DNA from: Rotaria socialis
Taxonomy: Eukaryota; Rotifera; Eurotatoria; Philodinida; Philodinidae
DNA: 64,000 nucleotides
Reading direction: 5' to 3'
NCBI GenBank assembly: GCA_905331475.1
Contig: CAJNYU010000030.1
Location: forward strand, 248,001 to 312,000
Positions 50,157-61,191 of the stretch are shown here, piece after piece (the first letter of the stretch is position 1; each line of letters opens with the position of its first letter). The position numbers and the translations under genes were made by a program. A model generated the notes under the pieces. That model was given only the letters and a program-made list of their open reading frames with translations. It made no database searches and was not told where the DNA came from.

Positions 50157-51606
50157 ATGTATACATTCAATTTGTTACCATTTGATTCAACCATGAACAA
50201 TAAAAGTAATAGCGCGATTGATATGTCGAGTAAATTCAATACTGAAGAATGTTCAATAAATAAATTAAAATCACAAATAGCTCAGATACTTTCATTATCA
50301 GATAGTTCTTTTGGTAGGTTCAAATATGTTTATTGAATTTAAAAGAATGTCTTTTTTATCTTCTTCATTGAACATATGCATACAGATGTATATTGTCAAG
50401 GTGTACAATTAATTGGTGATGATAAAAATCTAAATGATTATGAAATTGACAATGAAGATAACTTATTAATTGTACCAAAAGTTAAACTGCCTACTGAGAC
50501 CTTCATGATAAGTTCAGCTGGTAAATTATTTTATCAAGGCAAAATAAAAAACGACGTTCTAATTTTTATTTCTTTTTCGTTTCATCAATAGGATCGCCAA
50601 GTAAAAGTGAACTTCATCAAAGTTCGAAAACAATCGAAAAATCAGCTACACCAAATGAATTTCATCGAGTAATAGAAAACAAAAGAAACGGCGAATGAAT
50701 AATATCTATATTTCTTTTTCTTTTTAATTAAATTAGCTCTATTGGCTTATGAAAACACCAGAGTTTTGGCGAAAAATTACTCAAGTTCTACCTGAATTAT
50801 TACTTGATTCAAGTGCATTAGGTAATTTCAAATGCTACTATTATTTATTTTTCATGGTTGAATAAAACTTACTAGACTACTGTTTCTTTTTCAAAATCGT
50901 TTGAATACATATATTAGAAAACCACTTTCGCTTTGCCGTTTAGGTCTATGCGAAGATTCAATACTTTTCTGTCAAAATTGTAATGTTAAACGTCTTACGG
51001 AACTTGTTGAAGCTAATCCATTTTTATATAAAGCCGTTAGTCAAGTAGTTAAAGAATGGACATCAACCAGTAATTTATCAAATCCAACGGACGTACAATT
51101 ATCACCTGGTAGTTTATTCTTTTTTTTGTATTTCAATAGAATTCGTATGATTTTCATGCTTCTATTTAGCTGCTTACTTCTTAAATGGTAGTCCTCATTT
51201 AATTGAACCCGCAGCACCACGTCAACCAGCATTTAATGTAATGCCTCGTCGTATAACGAATGAAGATTTTTTTCGTGCACTTGAACAAACAAATCGATCG
51301 ACTACAAGTGCATCTCGTCCATCGAATATTCCACTTCAACAAACACCAAGAGTATCGAATCGTCGTAATGTCATTAGTATGGATCAATTAAGAAGTGTTC
51401 TACAAAGAACTACAACAACATCAGAAACGAATCCGCCAACTCCAATAACAACAATGGATAGTAGTACTTCAAATGATCCAGCAAATGCACAAGCACTACT
51501 AGATCAAATGCAAGCTATGGGTCTGACTGATGAAGCAGCTAATCGGCAAGCACTCGAAGCGAGCAATTGGGATTTAAAAGCAGCTCTTGATTTATTACTC
51601 GGATAA
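50157..51606 (+). CDS. UBL7: UBL7-like protein (N-terminal UBL, C-terminal UBA)
   Basis: Exons 50157-50313, 50386-50520, 50592-50668, 50737-50821, 50944-51108 and 51170-51606 join in frame for 351 residues. The N-terminal part fits a diverged ubiquitin-like fold (INKLKSQIAQIL, YCQGVQLIGDDKNLNDYEIDNEDNLLIV). The middle matches UBL7 from memory: FWRKITQVLPELLLDSSALG, EDSILFCQNCNVKRLTELVEANPFLYKAV. Near the C-terminus comes ITNEDFFRALEQT, like ITNDLFSQALQ of UBL7, and a final UBA domain (QMQAMGLTDEAANRQALEASNWDLKAALDLL). UBL-UBA proteins shuttle or recognise ubiquitinated cargo; vertebrate UBL7 is also linked to antiviral signalling. Start ATG 50157 follows an AATTGTAG acceptor-like site by about 40 nt. 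The EFCAB9-like gene begins 255 bp downstream on the same strand. Confidence 0.85.
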
Positions 51607-51861
51607 TTTTCTTTGTCGTTTTTAAATAAAATCATAATCAAGATTTCTTATCATCTCATACTATAAAATAGGACAAAATTGAACTCGATAATCATAAATG
51701 ATCCTCTTTTGAATATTCTTGTGTCGTGCAAGAAGTATCATTGACCTCATATTTGCTTCTTGTCATGAACTCTGAGGCGTTCAACAAATTCGTTGACGCA
51801 TCAGATTGTAAAGAGAAGAAAAAAAGAAATTTTGCGCGAAATAACTTCAAATCAAACTACG

Positions 51862-53079
51862 ATGCATCTTCATTTTAATTCAAGTATTCTCGATTATATA
51901 CATCTGATACCACCCACTTGGTCGATTACAATAACTACAATGAAACTTTGCTCAATTCTTTTTAGTTTACTTGATATTGATAATACTAATCGACTTGAAG
52001 AATATCAAATTCGAGCATTACTTATATATCTTACAAATATAAATAAAAATCAAATATCAACTATTATTTATAAATTAGGTATACGAGCAATCGAAAAGTC
52101 ATTAAAATGAAAAAGGTATCTAGTAAATATTTATTTTTGATAAATAGATCTTGATCAATCTGGTGCTATGGAATTAGAAGAATTTTTTCTTCTTATCAGT
52201 TTACTCGTAGCCAATAAAGTATACAGAACTTGATGAAATCACTACTTCTTTTTTTTTGTTTATATAGGATAAAAAAGAAAAAGAATTTATGCATGCTCAT
52301 TCTAAAACTGTTTTTGAATTACTCGATGAAGATAGTTCAGGCACAATTAGTGTTGAAGAATTTCAATGTCTTGGCTTTTTATTTAATCTTGACAATAGAG
52401 ATATTCGTATTATATTTGAAGATTTTGATATAAGTGGCGATGATGCACTTGATTACTCGGAATTTCGTATGTTTACCATAGCTTGTATTAATAAACAAAA
52501 AGCAATGAAAAAGAAACGTTTTAAAACATTAATGCAACGTCGTTTCAATTTTCTTGCTAAACAAAGACAACCGATCCTCAAATATATTAATAAAACAATC
52601 AATAAATGTGTTCCGTAAGTTAATTTATACTGCAGTACAACTGTTTCATGGTTGCAAGTAGCAATGTAGTAACTGCTGAATATCACACAGGAAAATTCGA
52701 TACTGATACACTTCTGCTCGATGACTACTGTGGAAAAGAAACTAGGTTACGAGAATTTTCAATAAGTTGTGAAACGTATAAACAAGATCTGTATTGAATG
52801 ATACGGGCGAGAATAGATTATTTTTAATATCAGCAGAAGCGGGATCTTTGGGTAAATTTAGAGTTTTCCTTAAAACCAATCTCTTTTAGAGGTCTGGCTG
52901 TTTACGGCGAAGATGACACTATTCCTCGTGTTACTCTGCCAATGGATATGAAATTTCCTTGTCAACAATCGAATGATGATGAGATTTTTTCTGATTTGTT
53001 CGAATCAATTTATATTTCACCAGCAAGTGATGATGATCGCTCGACAAAATCACAATCATTTACTCAAAGTTATTATTGA
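51862..53079 (+). CDS. EFCAB9: EFCAB9-like EF-hand protein (CatSper-associated family)
   Basis: Exons 51862-52078, 52148-52218, 52268-52614 and 52890-53079, in frame, 274 residues. Four EF-hand loops can be read: DIDNTNRLEEYQI (weak), DLDQSGAMELEEF, DEDSSGTISVEEF and DISGDDALDYSEF. The arrangement FFLLISLLVANKD...EFMHAHSKTVFELLDED and FLFNLDNRDIRIIFEDFDISGD follows human EFCAB9 closely as I remember it (FYMLVCMLLAHQN...[37 protein letters not shown]). In mammals EFCAB9 binds CATSPERZ and makes the sperm CatSper channel Ca- and pH-responsive. In this copy loops 2 and 3 look better for Ca binding than the mammalian ones. An acidic tail of about 60 residues is extra. It lies 66 bp from the convergent CFAP119 gene. 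Confidence 0.78.
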
Positions 53080-53145
53080 TAATGCAGCAATGGAGAAAAA
53101 TATATAAAAAGAAAGTCTCCTTCCAGTTACTCATACTGCCATGTT

Positions 53146-54310
53146 TTATTTTGGTGCTTGTGATTTAGAAGTTTTTGTACTACTTGATTTAACTGGTTGG
53201 CGTTTGTCTGTTGGTGGACGCAATCCGTTAGCGTCATCAGTGGTAGTACTTTGTATTTTTTGAATTTCTTCTTTTACCATCGCTTGAATTAGTTTACGAA
53301 CTTCGAGTAATTCAGAATTCTCCACATGTTCTATAAAAAATGAAAATATTTGTTCGATACAATTTTTCTCTCATCGTACTTTCGTCGTTTTGACTTTGTG
53401 TTTCTTCATGATCTTTAACTGTATTGGTATCATCTGTTGTTATTGTTATTCCATGTTCTTCTAGTTTCTTCAATGAATCACGAGTCATTCCATCAAAAGT
53501 AAATTTCAAATTGAAATCAATCTAAATATAATAAACTGATTCAATATTAATGCTATTGAATGAAAATCTACCAACCGTTGCAGTAAAAATATATTTATAC
53601 ATTTTATAATGACGAAAATACGTATCGACAATATAATCAGTTACTTTTTTAGTTGTATCAGCAGTAAATATACGTAAATTATAGGGTGGTCTCTAGAACA
53701 TTGAAAATAAAAATATTTTGAAAACAATTAAACTGATACATATAAATACTAACAGATAAGGAATGTTTTAAAATAAGTGCTTTGAAAGATTTATACGTTT
53801 CATCCATATTTGTAAATGGTGTTTCTAAAATTAGTCCAGTAATAGATATTATTTTTTTTGTAATATTAATTAGAAGACATACGAATACACATTTCATGAA
53901 CTCGTTTAAGAATACTTATAAATGTTGAAATTTGTTCATGATTAAATTTATTTGTACGAGCAAAATTTAACGCATAATAATATAAATCGCACAGAATCGT
54001 TGTACGTTTAGTATTTGGTTCAAGATTGAAAACTTTTATAAAAAAACTGAAAGAACGATTTAGTTATTTCGTTTAGAATATATTTTAATTAATAATTATA
54101 CTTATTGATAGTTTCTGGATCATTTAATTCTTCTAATTTTGCTACTTGATCTTGAGACAGATCAGTCCTAAAAATAACAGTAATAAAAAGAGCGCGGATT
54201 TTTTTTTCTACATACCAGACAAGAATAGTTGGCTTTGGAATATTTAAATTCTACAAACAATACAAGAAAATTTTTATTATAATTAGTTTTTTTTATCTAC
54301 TTACATGCAT
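53146..54310 (-). CDS. CFAP119: CFAP119 (CCDC189) cilia/flagella-associated protein
   Basis: Eight minus-strand exons (high to low): 54310-54305, 54250-54216, 54167-54102, 54046-53883, 53824-53754, 53692-53576, 53521-53380 and 53330-53146, in frame for 261 residues. The start is a 6-nt coding exon (ATG CAT); the longer upstream frame (MKFPVATS...) cannot be spliced on without a stop, so it is probably leader. The family core is clear: TILCDLYYYALNFARTNKF, FISILKRVHEMCIQTPF, RPPYNLRIFTADTTKKVTDYIVDTYFRHYKMYKYIFT, close to CFAP119/CCDC189 (VTDYVLNTYFRHFKLYKYVFT in human from memory). A Lys/Ser/Thr-rich tail follows a short helix. CFAP119 acts in motile cilia and sperm flagella. It is paired tail to tail with the EFCAB9-like gene. 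Confidence 0.82.
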
Positions 54311-54580
54311 TGTTCAATAAAACGTGTTTCTTTTTTTGTGCGTGTCAATTTATGGAAGTCTACAAGTGATTGCCATTTAAAATTAACAATATTCCCGTTT
54401 CCTAGGTAACCAACGGATGTCGCCACCGGAAACTTCATTTTATTTAATTTAGCGCAAATTACCAACTGATTTTTTTTGTTTTTTTTATTTCTTTCAGTCA
54501 ATACATTTAGAAAAAAGTAGTCTTTACAAGATCAAAAAGACTTTCATAATACTAGAAATAATATACAAAAAAAAATAACT

Positions 54581-56155
54581 TAGGGTGTAGGTGTGGGTGT
54601 GGGTAGACCCGTTGTTCGCCTTTCCCAGTACCCACACTTGCCATGTTGTGTTTGTGTGTGTGCAGACTCGCGTATGTCCGCCTTTCATCACACCCACACC
54701 CTCGGGAAAGTCTAATCTGATGTGAGATTTTCAGAATTTATGATCCTCAACTTTTTAGTGAAAAAAGTATTTTTTCGAGAAAATAGTTTTCCTTGTAAAG
54801 TTTGATCAGATGCTGTCGGACTCGAGGGAATCGAATCGGAGGTCAGATGTTTGAGGTTTTGCTTTTTACCTTTTTAGGGAGAGAAAGAGAGTTTTTTAGG
54901 AAAAAAATGACTTCGTTTAAAGTTTGACCGAAAGTTTTTGACGCGGAGTCACTCGAGTTTAAGTGTAGTTTTTCAAAAACATTTTGTCATCGTTTTGATA
55001 AACAAAGAGGGTTGCACAGAACGAACACATGAGCTTTTTGAAAAATTAAAACTGAGTGACCAGCAACTGATGAGTGACTGGTATTTCGAAAGCGTTTAGG
55101 AGTACCACAACGACGTTATTAGTGGTTATGATCCTAAACAAATAAATTAAGTTGATTCAAATAAGGTAGCGGCTATCGCTGGATCGAATATTAAATTCTT
55201 AGTAATCTTTCGTAGTTCAAGCTAGTTTATAATGCATTAGGAGTTGTTTAGATCAACGTATTTTTGTGATAGGGTATCATTCGATGATGTTAATAGTGGT
55301 ATATATATATATCGTATGCTTATATTGGATTTTATTACGAACCGGCTATAGGCATCTTGCGGTGAAGTTGATTATTAATTTGGCAACGGTTATTCGTGAT
55401 TGGCGCCCCAGAGGGTCGCCGACGAGCGACTAGCTGCTAACCTGGATATGTCCTTGTTTCATTGTGTACGAAAATTTTATTATTTAAACAAACATGGTTT
55501 TGGAGAATGCTGCACTAAGGTCCTTTTCAACAAACAGTTGAACATAACTGCATGTCTGTATTTTGTGTATAAACACTAAGTCGTTGAAGGCTTTTTTCAA
55601 ACTCTTCAGTTTATACTTGATATGTCAACTTTTATTGTAGCACGAAGAATTCTAGATTAGCGCATCTACGAACGTTCGCAAACTGTGCAAGTACTCAGGA
55701 ATCTTGTCTTATTCTTCTCAAAATTGTGAGTAATTTTTTTCATATGTAGATGAAACTGAATTAAATTATAGTCCCATAACAGTTGTTTTCGGGTTTCCTG
55801 AAAATTCTCTTTGTTTTCATCTAATAATTATATAATGAAGCGAAGCTTTCAATCAATCATGCAGTGTTTAAAAGGATCACGTTCACCGCATATATACAAC
55901 AAAACTAGTGGAGGCGACTAACCGCTCGGTTAAAAATCTGTTGTGATTATAAGACTACAGACCTTGCAGACGTGTAGAATAGTGGCACGTTGTCTCGATC
56001 AGAAAAGTTGAAACAATTTTCGAAACTAGGAGATATCTTGAAGTTCTTCCGAAGACAGGTCGTGAAATAATTGCTCAAGTCGTGTGAAATATGGGTGTGG
56101 GTGATGGATACTATGGAGGAGTGCTCAAATGTGGGTGCGAGTGAAGGGTATATAT
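54581..56155. repeat. Region bounded by TGTGGG/CCCACA clusters
   Basis: The left cluster at 54581-54612 has two perfect TGTGGG units (54592-54603) in GTAGGTGTGGGTGTGGGTAG. Opposite-strand units follow at about 54633-54640 (ACCCACAC) and 54698-54708 (CACACCCACAC). The right cluster is at 56092-56150 (GGGTGTGGGTG, TGTGGGTGCG). The 1.4 kb between them has no gene and includes GA-rich stretches. TGTGGG is the telomeric hexamer known from bdelloids, so these could be interstitial telomere-like sites or subterminal repeats of one non-autonomous element. No target duplication found. Confidence 0.5.
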
Positions 56156-56178
56156 GTATTAATATGTCGCATATATCG

Positions 56179-56245
56179 AAAAGTTAAACTAAAACTAAAT
56201 CTATTCCTACATTTAGTTTTAGTTTTAGTTTTAGTTTAACTTTTT
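56179..56245. repeat. Hairpin of TTTTAG repeats
   Basis: Left arm AAAAGTTAAACTAAAACTAA (from 56179) faces the inverse arm with four GTTTTA units (56211-56245) across about 10 nt. The strand could fold into a stem of about 20 bp. Confidence 0.75.
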
Positions 56246-56259
56246 CTCCATTTATATTC

Positions 56260-56850
56260 GAACTCGAATTAGACAGCTATTCCCTCAAACGGACGGTAAT
56301 GAATTTAAAAGACTTTCAAGGGCCTTTCTCCGTTGATTTCGAGGAAGAAGTCTTCGAAATACCTGAAGTTTATAGTAGTCAGGTTGGGATCTGTTAGCGT
56401 CTGCTATGGTATAGTGAATGATTTTGAAGCAGTGCGTGAGATTATTGACATTAGAGAAGCTGGCTGGAAATTTACTTTTTTGCGGGCGCGACTATCCAGG
56501 ATGCCGAGGTGTGGCGGTGCCGGGAAATCTGCGCACGATTTCAGGAAGACTGAAACGGCCGGAATTTTCCCAGTTGGAATCGGTCGGATTTCGTTAGTTC
56601 CGTCGCGTGTTCCGTTTGTATTCATTTTGATCGCGGATCGGTTCCGGGAATTTTTCTCAATGGTGACGGTGGCGGGAATAGTGCGGAATATTCCGGTTAC
56701 AATATGGTGATTTCCAAACGGAATACTGCTTCCACTTTCCGGATAGTTTTCCGGCCCGTTTTCGCTTGGAATGGACTTGGAAATAATTGGAAGTATCGGG
56801 AAATTGCGTCGTTTTCTTCCGTTTCCCGTAGGTTTTGGAGTCCAGAATCA
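56260..56850. repeat. GC-rich GGAA/TTCC block (second copy of the family)
   Basis: About 590 bp with clearly higher GC than flanks, crowded with CCGGAA, TTCCGG and GGGAA motifs on both strands (for example about 56565-56600, 56640-56660 and 56683-56755). It carries GAATACTGCTTCCA at about 56720-56733, identical to the 14-mer in the block at 29041-29310. Open frames on both strands (56333-56710, 56404-56625) come from stop-poor GC-rich sequence and are not accepted as genes. Confidence 0.6.
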
Positions 56851-58314
56851 TCGACCTAGGTATTCTCTATGATTGAGATCATTTTTTATAATCTAAGAAA
56901 GCATCTCATCTATAGGTGTATATTACTAAGACAAAATATATGCATTGATCTGTATATATTTTTGAAAATAAGAAAGCCAGCTATCGCTGAAAGACAAGCT
57001 CGACTGTAGCTAAAAGAAAATCATTATCAACAGGAGTAAAAAATAAATCCTTTGAAAAACAATTAATTGTTATAAAAATCAAATTAATTTCAATGGCCTC
57101 AACAAAGACGATTTCCTTCAATCGGTTCGTCATTTTCTTCTGCTATAGCTAATTCTTCTCGCGCAGTTTTTTTTATTTCCAATGGATTTCTTATGGTTGT
57201 TTTCGAAGTTCAAGTACTGCAACTAAAAATAATAATCAACGTAGATTGAAAAGAGAAAAAGATACAACAATGAACCACGATCATCATTTGCTTGTAGTTG
57301 AATTCAACGGAAGTTTTCTTCGATTCATTTTAGTTAAAAAATTTATATCAAAGTCATACATATGTTCAAAGAACAATTGTTAAAATCAATTGAAGCTTTT
57401 ATTAAAAAAAAATGAAAGGTCGAATATGATCACATGCATGGCGAACTGAAAAATATGATGATAGTGATGGAAATATTGAGTAAACAAAGCTCAGCAATTA
57501 TTGTTTTCAGTTGAAATAATCATAATTTATGTTTATTTGTTTAACAATGTATAAAAACATTTGAATTAACATCACAATTCAGTGAACAATATATTTACGA
57601 GTCATAGTTATGTGTAAGGAAAAGAATCAAAGAAAAAATAACAAAGGTTTCAAAATCTAAACACCTTAGATTTCAATAAAATAACCAAGAAACCCGAACT
57701 TCGTAAAGGAATCGCTCTTTCAAGATAGTTTAACTTGTCTGCATATAGAATGAAGAACTATCAAAATTTTCAATTCAATCTAATTCACGACTGTACTATC
57801 CGAAAAATCAAAACATAATGAAAATATCGGTTCTTGTATTTTATATTGTATCTAATCCGTTGTTTTCATAGTTTGACTGAATTTCATTTTTTCGAATCGA
57901 AAATTACTCAAACTCTCACAAACGAATACATAAAATTTATATTTATGCAAGAAAATGATATTGATGAAAATTCAATACGTAAAAAAAAACTGCTGAAGAT
58001 TATCAAAGAGAACACGATTGTAGAACACAATGAATCACATCGAACAGTAACTTTAATTTAATATCAAAATAAAGAATTTTCTTGACATAAAACAATGTTT
58101 TCAACTATTTGATAATTATTTCTACTACTAGGACAAGAATGAATTTGAAACACTTTAAAATATTCTCAGAGAAAATTATATGCACACTCTATGATGTGTT
58201 TTAATTATTTCTACCAATCTCTGATCTTTTTCTTGATTAACTATTTTTATTATTACTGCGGGCAAAACATTTTAAATTGTTTTACCTTGTCCAATTGTAT
58301 TTCTTCTGAGTCTA
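56851..58314. other. Intergenic, nothing firm
   Basis: AT-rich. Apart from the doubtful fragment at 57099-57207 and a 75-codon plus-strand frame at 57834-58061 without recognisable features, I see nothing. Confidence 0.4.
57099..57207 (-). pseudogene. Possible C-terminal gene fragment
   Basis: The minus strand reads TTIRNPLEIKKTAREELA and then IAEENDEPIEGNRLC before a stop, between two in-frame stops. The wording is coding-like (no low-complexity, balanced charges). No upstream exon joins it cleanly, and the family is not recognised. It is either a lost-gene remnant or chance. Confidence 0.22.
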
Positions 58315-59896
58315 CCCATGTAAACACGAAACGCGTGTAGACGCGGTTATAAGTAAATCACGTGCAGATGCGGTTAGAAAATAACTAAAGAAGCGCAGTT
58401 GCGTGTGATTTTCCTTGAAACGCGCTTTCACGCAGTTTTAATAGAACGTCTGCCGCACCTGGAGGCGTTTGTTATTGAAATTTCATCTGCCTATGACTTT
58501 CAAAATTTATTCTAGGTATTTAACATAGAATTTAGAGAGAAAATTGGTTCTGGAAAATCACAGTAAGCCATGTACCGTTTTATTATCATAGTTTAGCACG
58601 GAAATATGAAGAAATGATTAGTACAGAGATCTACTTGCTTAATATACAAATAAACAAAGCATCTGTGGTAAAATGCTCAATATCTTTTGAGAAGCTGCAT
58701 GTCTTCACATTTGTTTTCAGACTACACAAGTGAAGATCAATCTATTGCGGCTACGGAACTCGACCTTATACTTTCTATTGATTATTTTTTCCTAGAACAT
58801 ATAGTAAATTTTAAGAGTATTGATTTACTCTTTTCTTTATCAGCGCTATATACGACATTGGTGTTTCAACTTATTTGTTTGATATTTTCCAATGTAGTGT
58901 TATTGTATTAATTCAATATCCCCATTAATTGAACAAACCTAAATAGCTTTCAAAATTTCAAAATCGAAAGATTTCATTCAAATAAAATATGATTCTATTG
59001 TTAATTTTTCTTCAGCCTTAAACAAGTTTATCAAAGCTTTAGAAATATCTCAATCAATATTTTGATTTTGATTTCCGGTAATCATAGCTAAAATGTTTTT
59101 TTCATATATCTTTTTGCTAAACAAGAAAAACAAAAAGAAAGAATAAATTCAATTTTTTATGAACTGTAATAGATCAATAATAGTTTATGAAAAATCTATA
59201 CTATAAGCTGAAGAACCACGTATAATTTTTAAAAAAAGATGCTAAAACCATTTTTTCAAAAGAAAAAAAATTAAAGAAATTTACAAAAGCAAATTGAATA
59301 CTCGGTTTCTTTTATTATACATATTTTTTCAAATGATCACATATATGCGCTAGAAAAGTTCATATACTATCTGAATTGAGAACATTTATTGACACATTCA
59401 CGTGTAAATAAGACATTGAACCACGATTCACATATACTTTCAGTTTCATTCGACAACGATTGTGGTCACATGTGGCTTCACGGTATGTATACTTGCTTCG
59501 CAATCACAACTTCACTTGTTCTTATCTCATTTCTATCATTTCACATACATCAAAAATTCAGCATTCCGTTTGGCTATGTTAGCTGCAGATCAAACATGAG
59601 ACGGATTGCAATTATTTTTTAATTAAAAAAATATCGCGTCACACGCATCGAAACGCGACTAGTTTGGAACCGCGTCTCCATTGAAACATTTCTTGCGTTT
59701 AGACGCGATTTTATATCGAACCGCGGCTGATTGCGATCTATTTAGCAACCGCGTCTGACCGAGATTTTTCTTAAATCGCGATAAGACGCAAGAAATGTTT
59801 CATCTAGGCTGCGTCTAGCCGCGTTCGATTGCTGCGATTTAAACTCAAACGAAACGCGAATCAGACGCGTTTTTATTCAAAAAATATTTACATGGG
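58315..59896. mobile_element. Non-autonomous DNA element with ACGCG-rich ends, 1.58 kb
   Basis: Terminal inverted repeats CCCATGTAAA (58315-58324) and TTTACATGGG (59887-59896). Inside each end lies a GC-rich zone (about 58325-58468 and 59630-59880) packed with ACGCG, AGACGC and GCGTCT motifs in both orientations, while the 1.1 kb middle is ordinary AT-rich sequence with two short frames (58687-58911, 59389-59622) of no known family. Architecture is that of a transposon with subterminal binding-site arrays. I found no target duplication, and the superfamily is undetermined. Confidence 0.65.
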
Positions 59897-61191
59897 AAGC
59901 AATATAATCGGCTACTTTTTCTATCATATACCAGATCTGGGTAACTCAGCGCAAAATAAGAGTCAATTTAATTCAATCCAATTCAACTAGCTTCATGGAT
60001 TCAATTGCATTGAGCTGACTTTCATGGTTCTGCCATGTATTGGTACGATGATATATTACATTTATTCGAGTATTTTTATAAGATGACTATAGCTGGAGAA
60101 ACTATGATCCTTGAAAATTAAAATTGAAAAAAGACATCATGACGAATTATTATTTCCCTTAAGTTTATATACTTCGTACGTAGTCAATAATCCGATAATT
60201 ACACCATAATCGATTATAACACATTATGTTTCAAATAGTACATGAAAAATTAATGAAATAGGCTGCATAATCATAAACTTCCACATATTGTTTCCATAGC
60301 GACTATAACAATTGATACAAATTTAGACGGGAAAAACTCACATTATTTGATTCTATATACAATATTATTTTGAGAATGAACTTCTTCGCTCGCCAAATGG
60401 GTATTTATTTAACATTGGAAAAAATAAAAATTTTAAGTTACTTTTGTTTCAGTAAATTTCAGGGTACGAGAGTTGAACAAGGATTATTTAAGTAAAAGAA
60501 TAAGAAATGCAATATCAGCGAATGAAATTTGCATATCATTCTTCTAATTTTTTGATTTCCATCTCCTACAATCATCTGAAAGCAATGCTTGCCGCAAGAA
60601 GCAAAATACTTATGTTGCGACCAGGAGTTCACAAATAAAACATGAACAATACGTTGATATTGGTAAAAAAAAAGCAACAATGTTTTTACCCGAAGAATTG
60701 TAAGGAAAATTCATCATAAACTAACGAGACCGGATGAAAGTCTCTTAAAACGAAAATTACAGATATTCAAATAACTATTGTATGTAGCATTTATACTATG
60801 TATATATTGTATGAAAGAAATAGAATAAAAGATTTTTCCACACTACTAATGCTAATAACGAGTTCTGCTATCTCATCTAAAAGGCGTTGACATTGTATAT
60901 AAGCCAAATGACACATAACCAGTCAAAAGGGAAAATATTATGGACTTCTCAATAACAGTATAACCATGATATATCCATTGGGAAGTCTATACTAATTAGT
61001 CCGTTTCATATTATTTGTGTTTTGGCATATTTTGTTTTCGATGACAGAAAATAAGAAAACGTTGTTGACGTAAAGGGTATACATAAACTGTGTATGGAGA
61101 TGATATGTATAAAGTATTACATGTGATGCAGAAACTTCTATCAATTATTTAATATAACCATTTCTGATAAATACTGATACGCCGACGAAAC
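59897..61191. other. Intergenic, no gene seen
   Basis: AT-rich spacer before the last gene. A minus-strand frame of 73 codons at 60459-60680 has no recognisable family. The promoter of the 61192 gene should lie at its right end. Confidence 0.45.

Noticed and set aside
54305-54438. Longer N-terminus (MKFPVATSVGYLGNG...) for CFAP119
   Set aside because: Splicing it to the next exon gives an immediate stop; the ATG CAT start in another frame gives a clean model of family-like length.
56333-56710. 125-codon frame in the GC-rich block
   Set aside because: Made of GGAA/TTCC repeat units and mirrored by an antisense frame; repeat, not gene.
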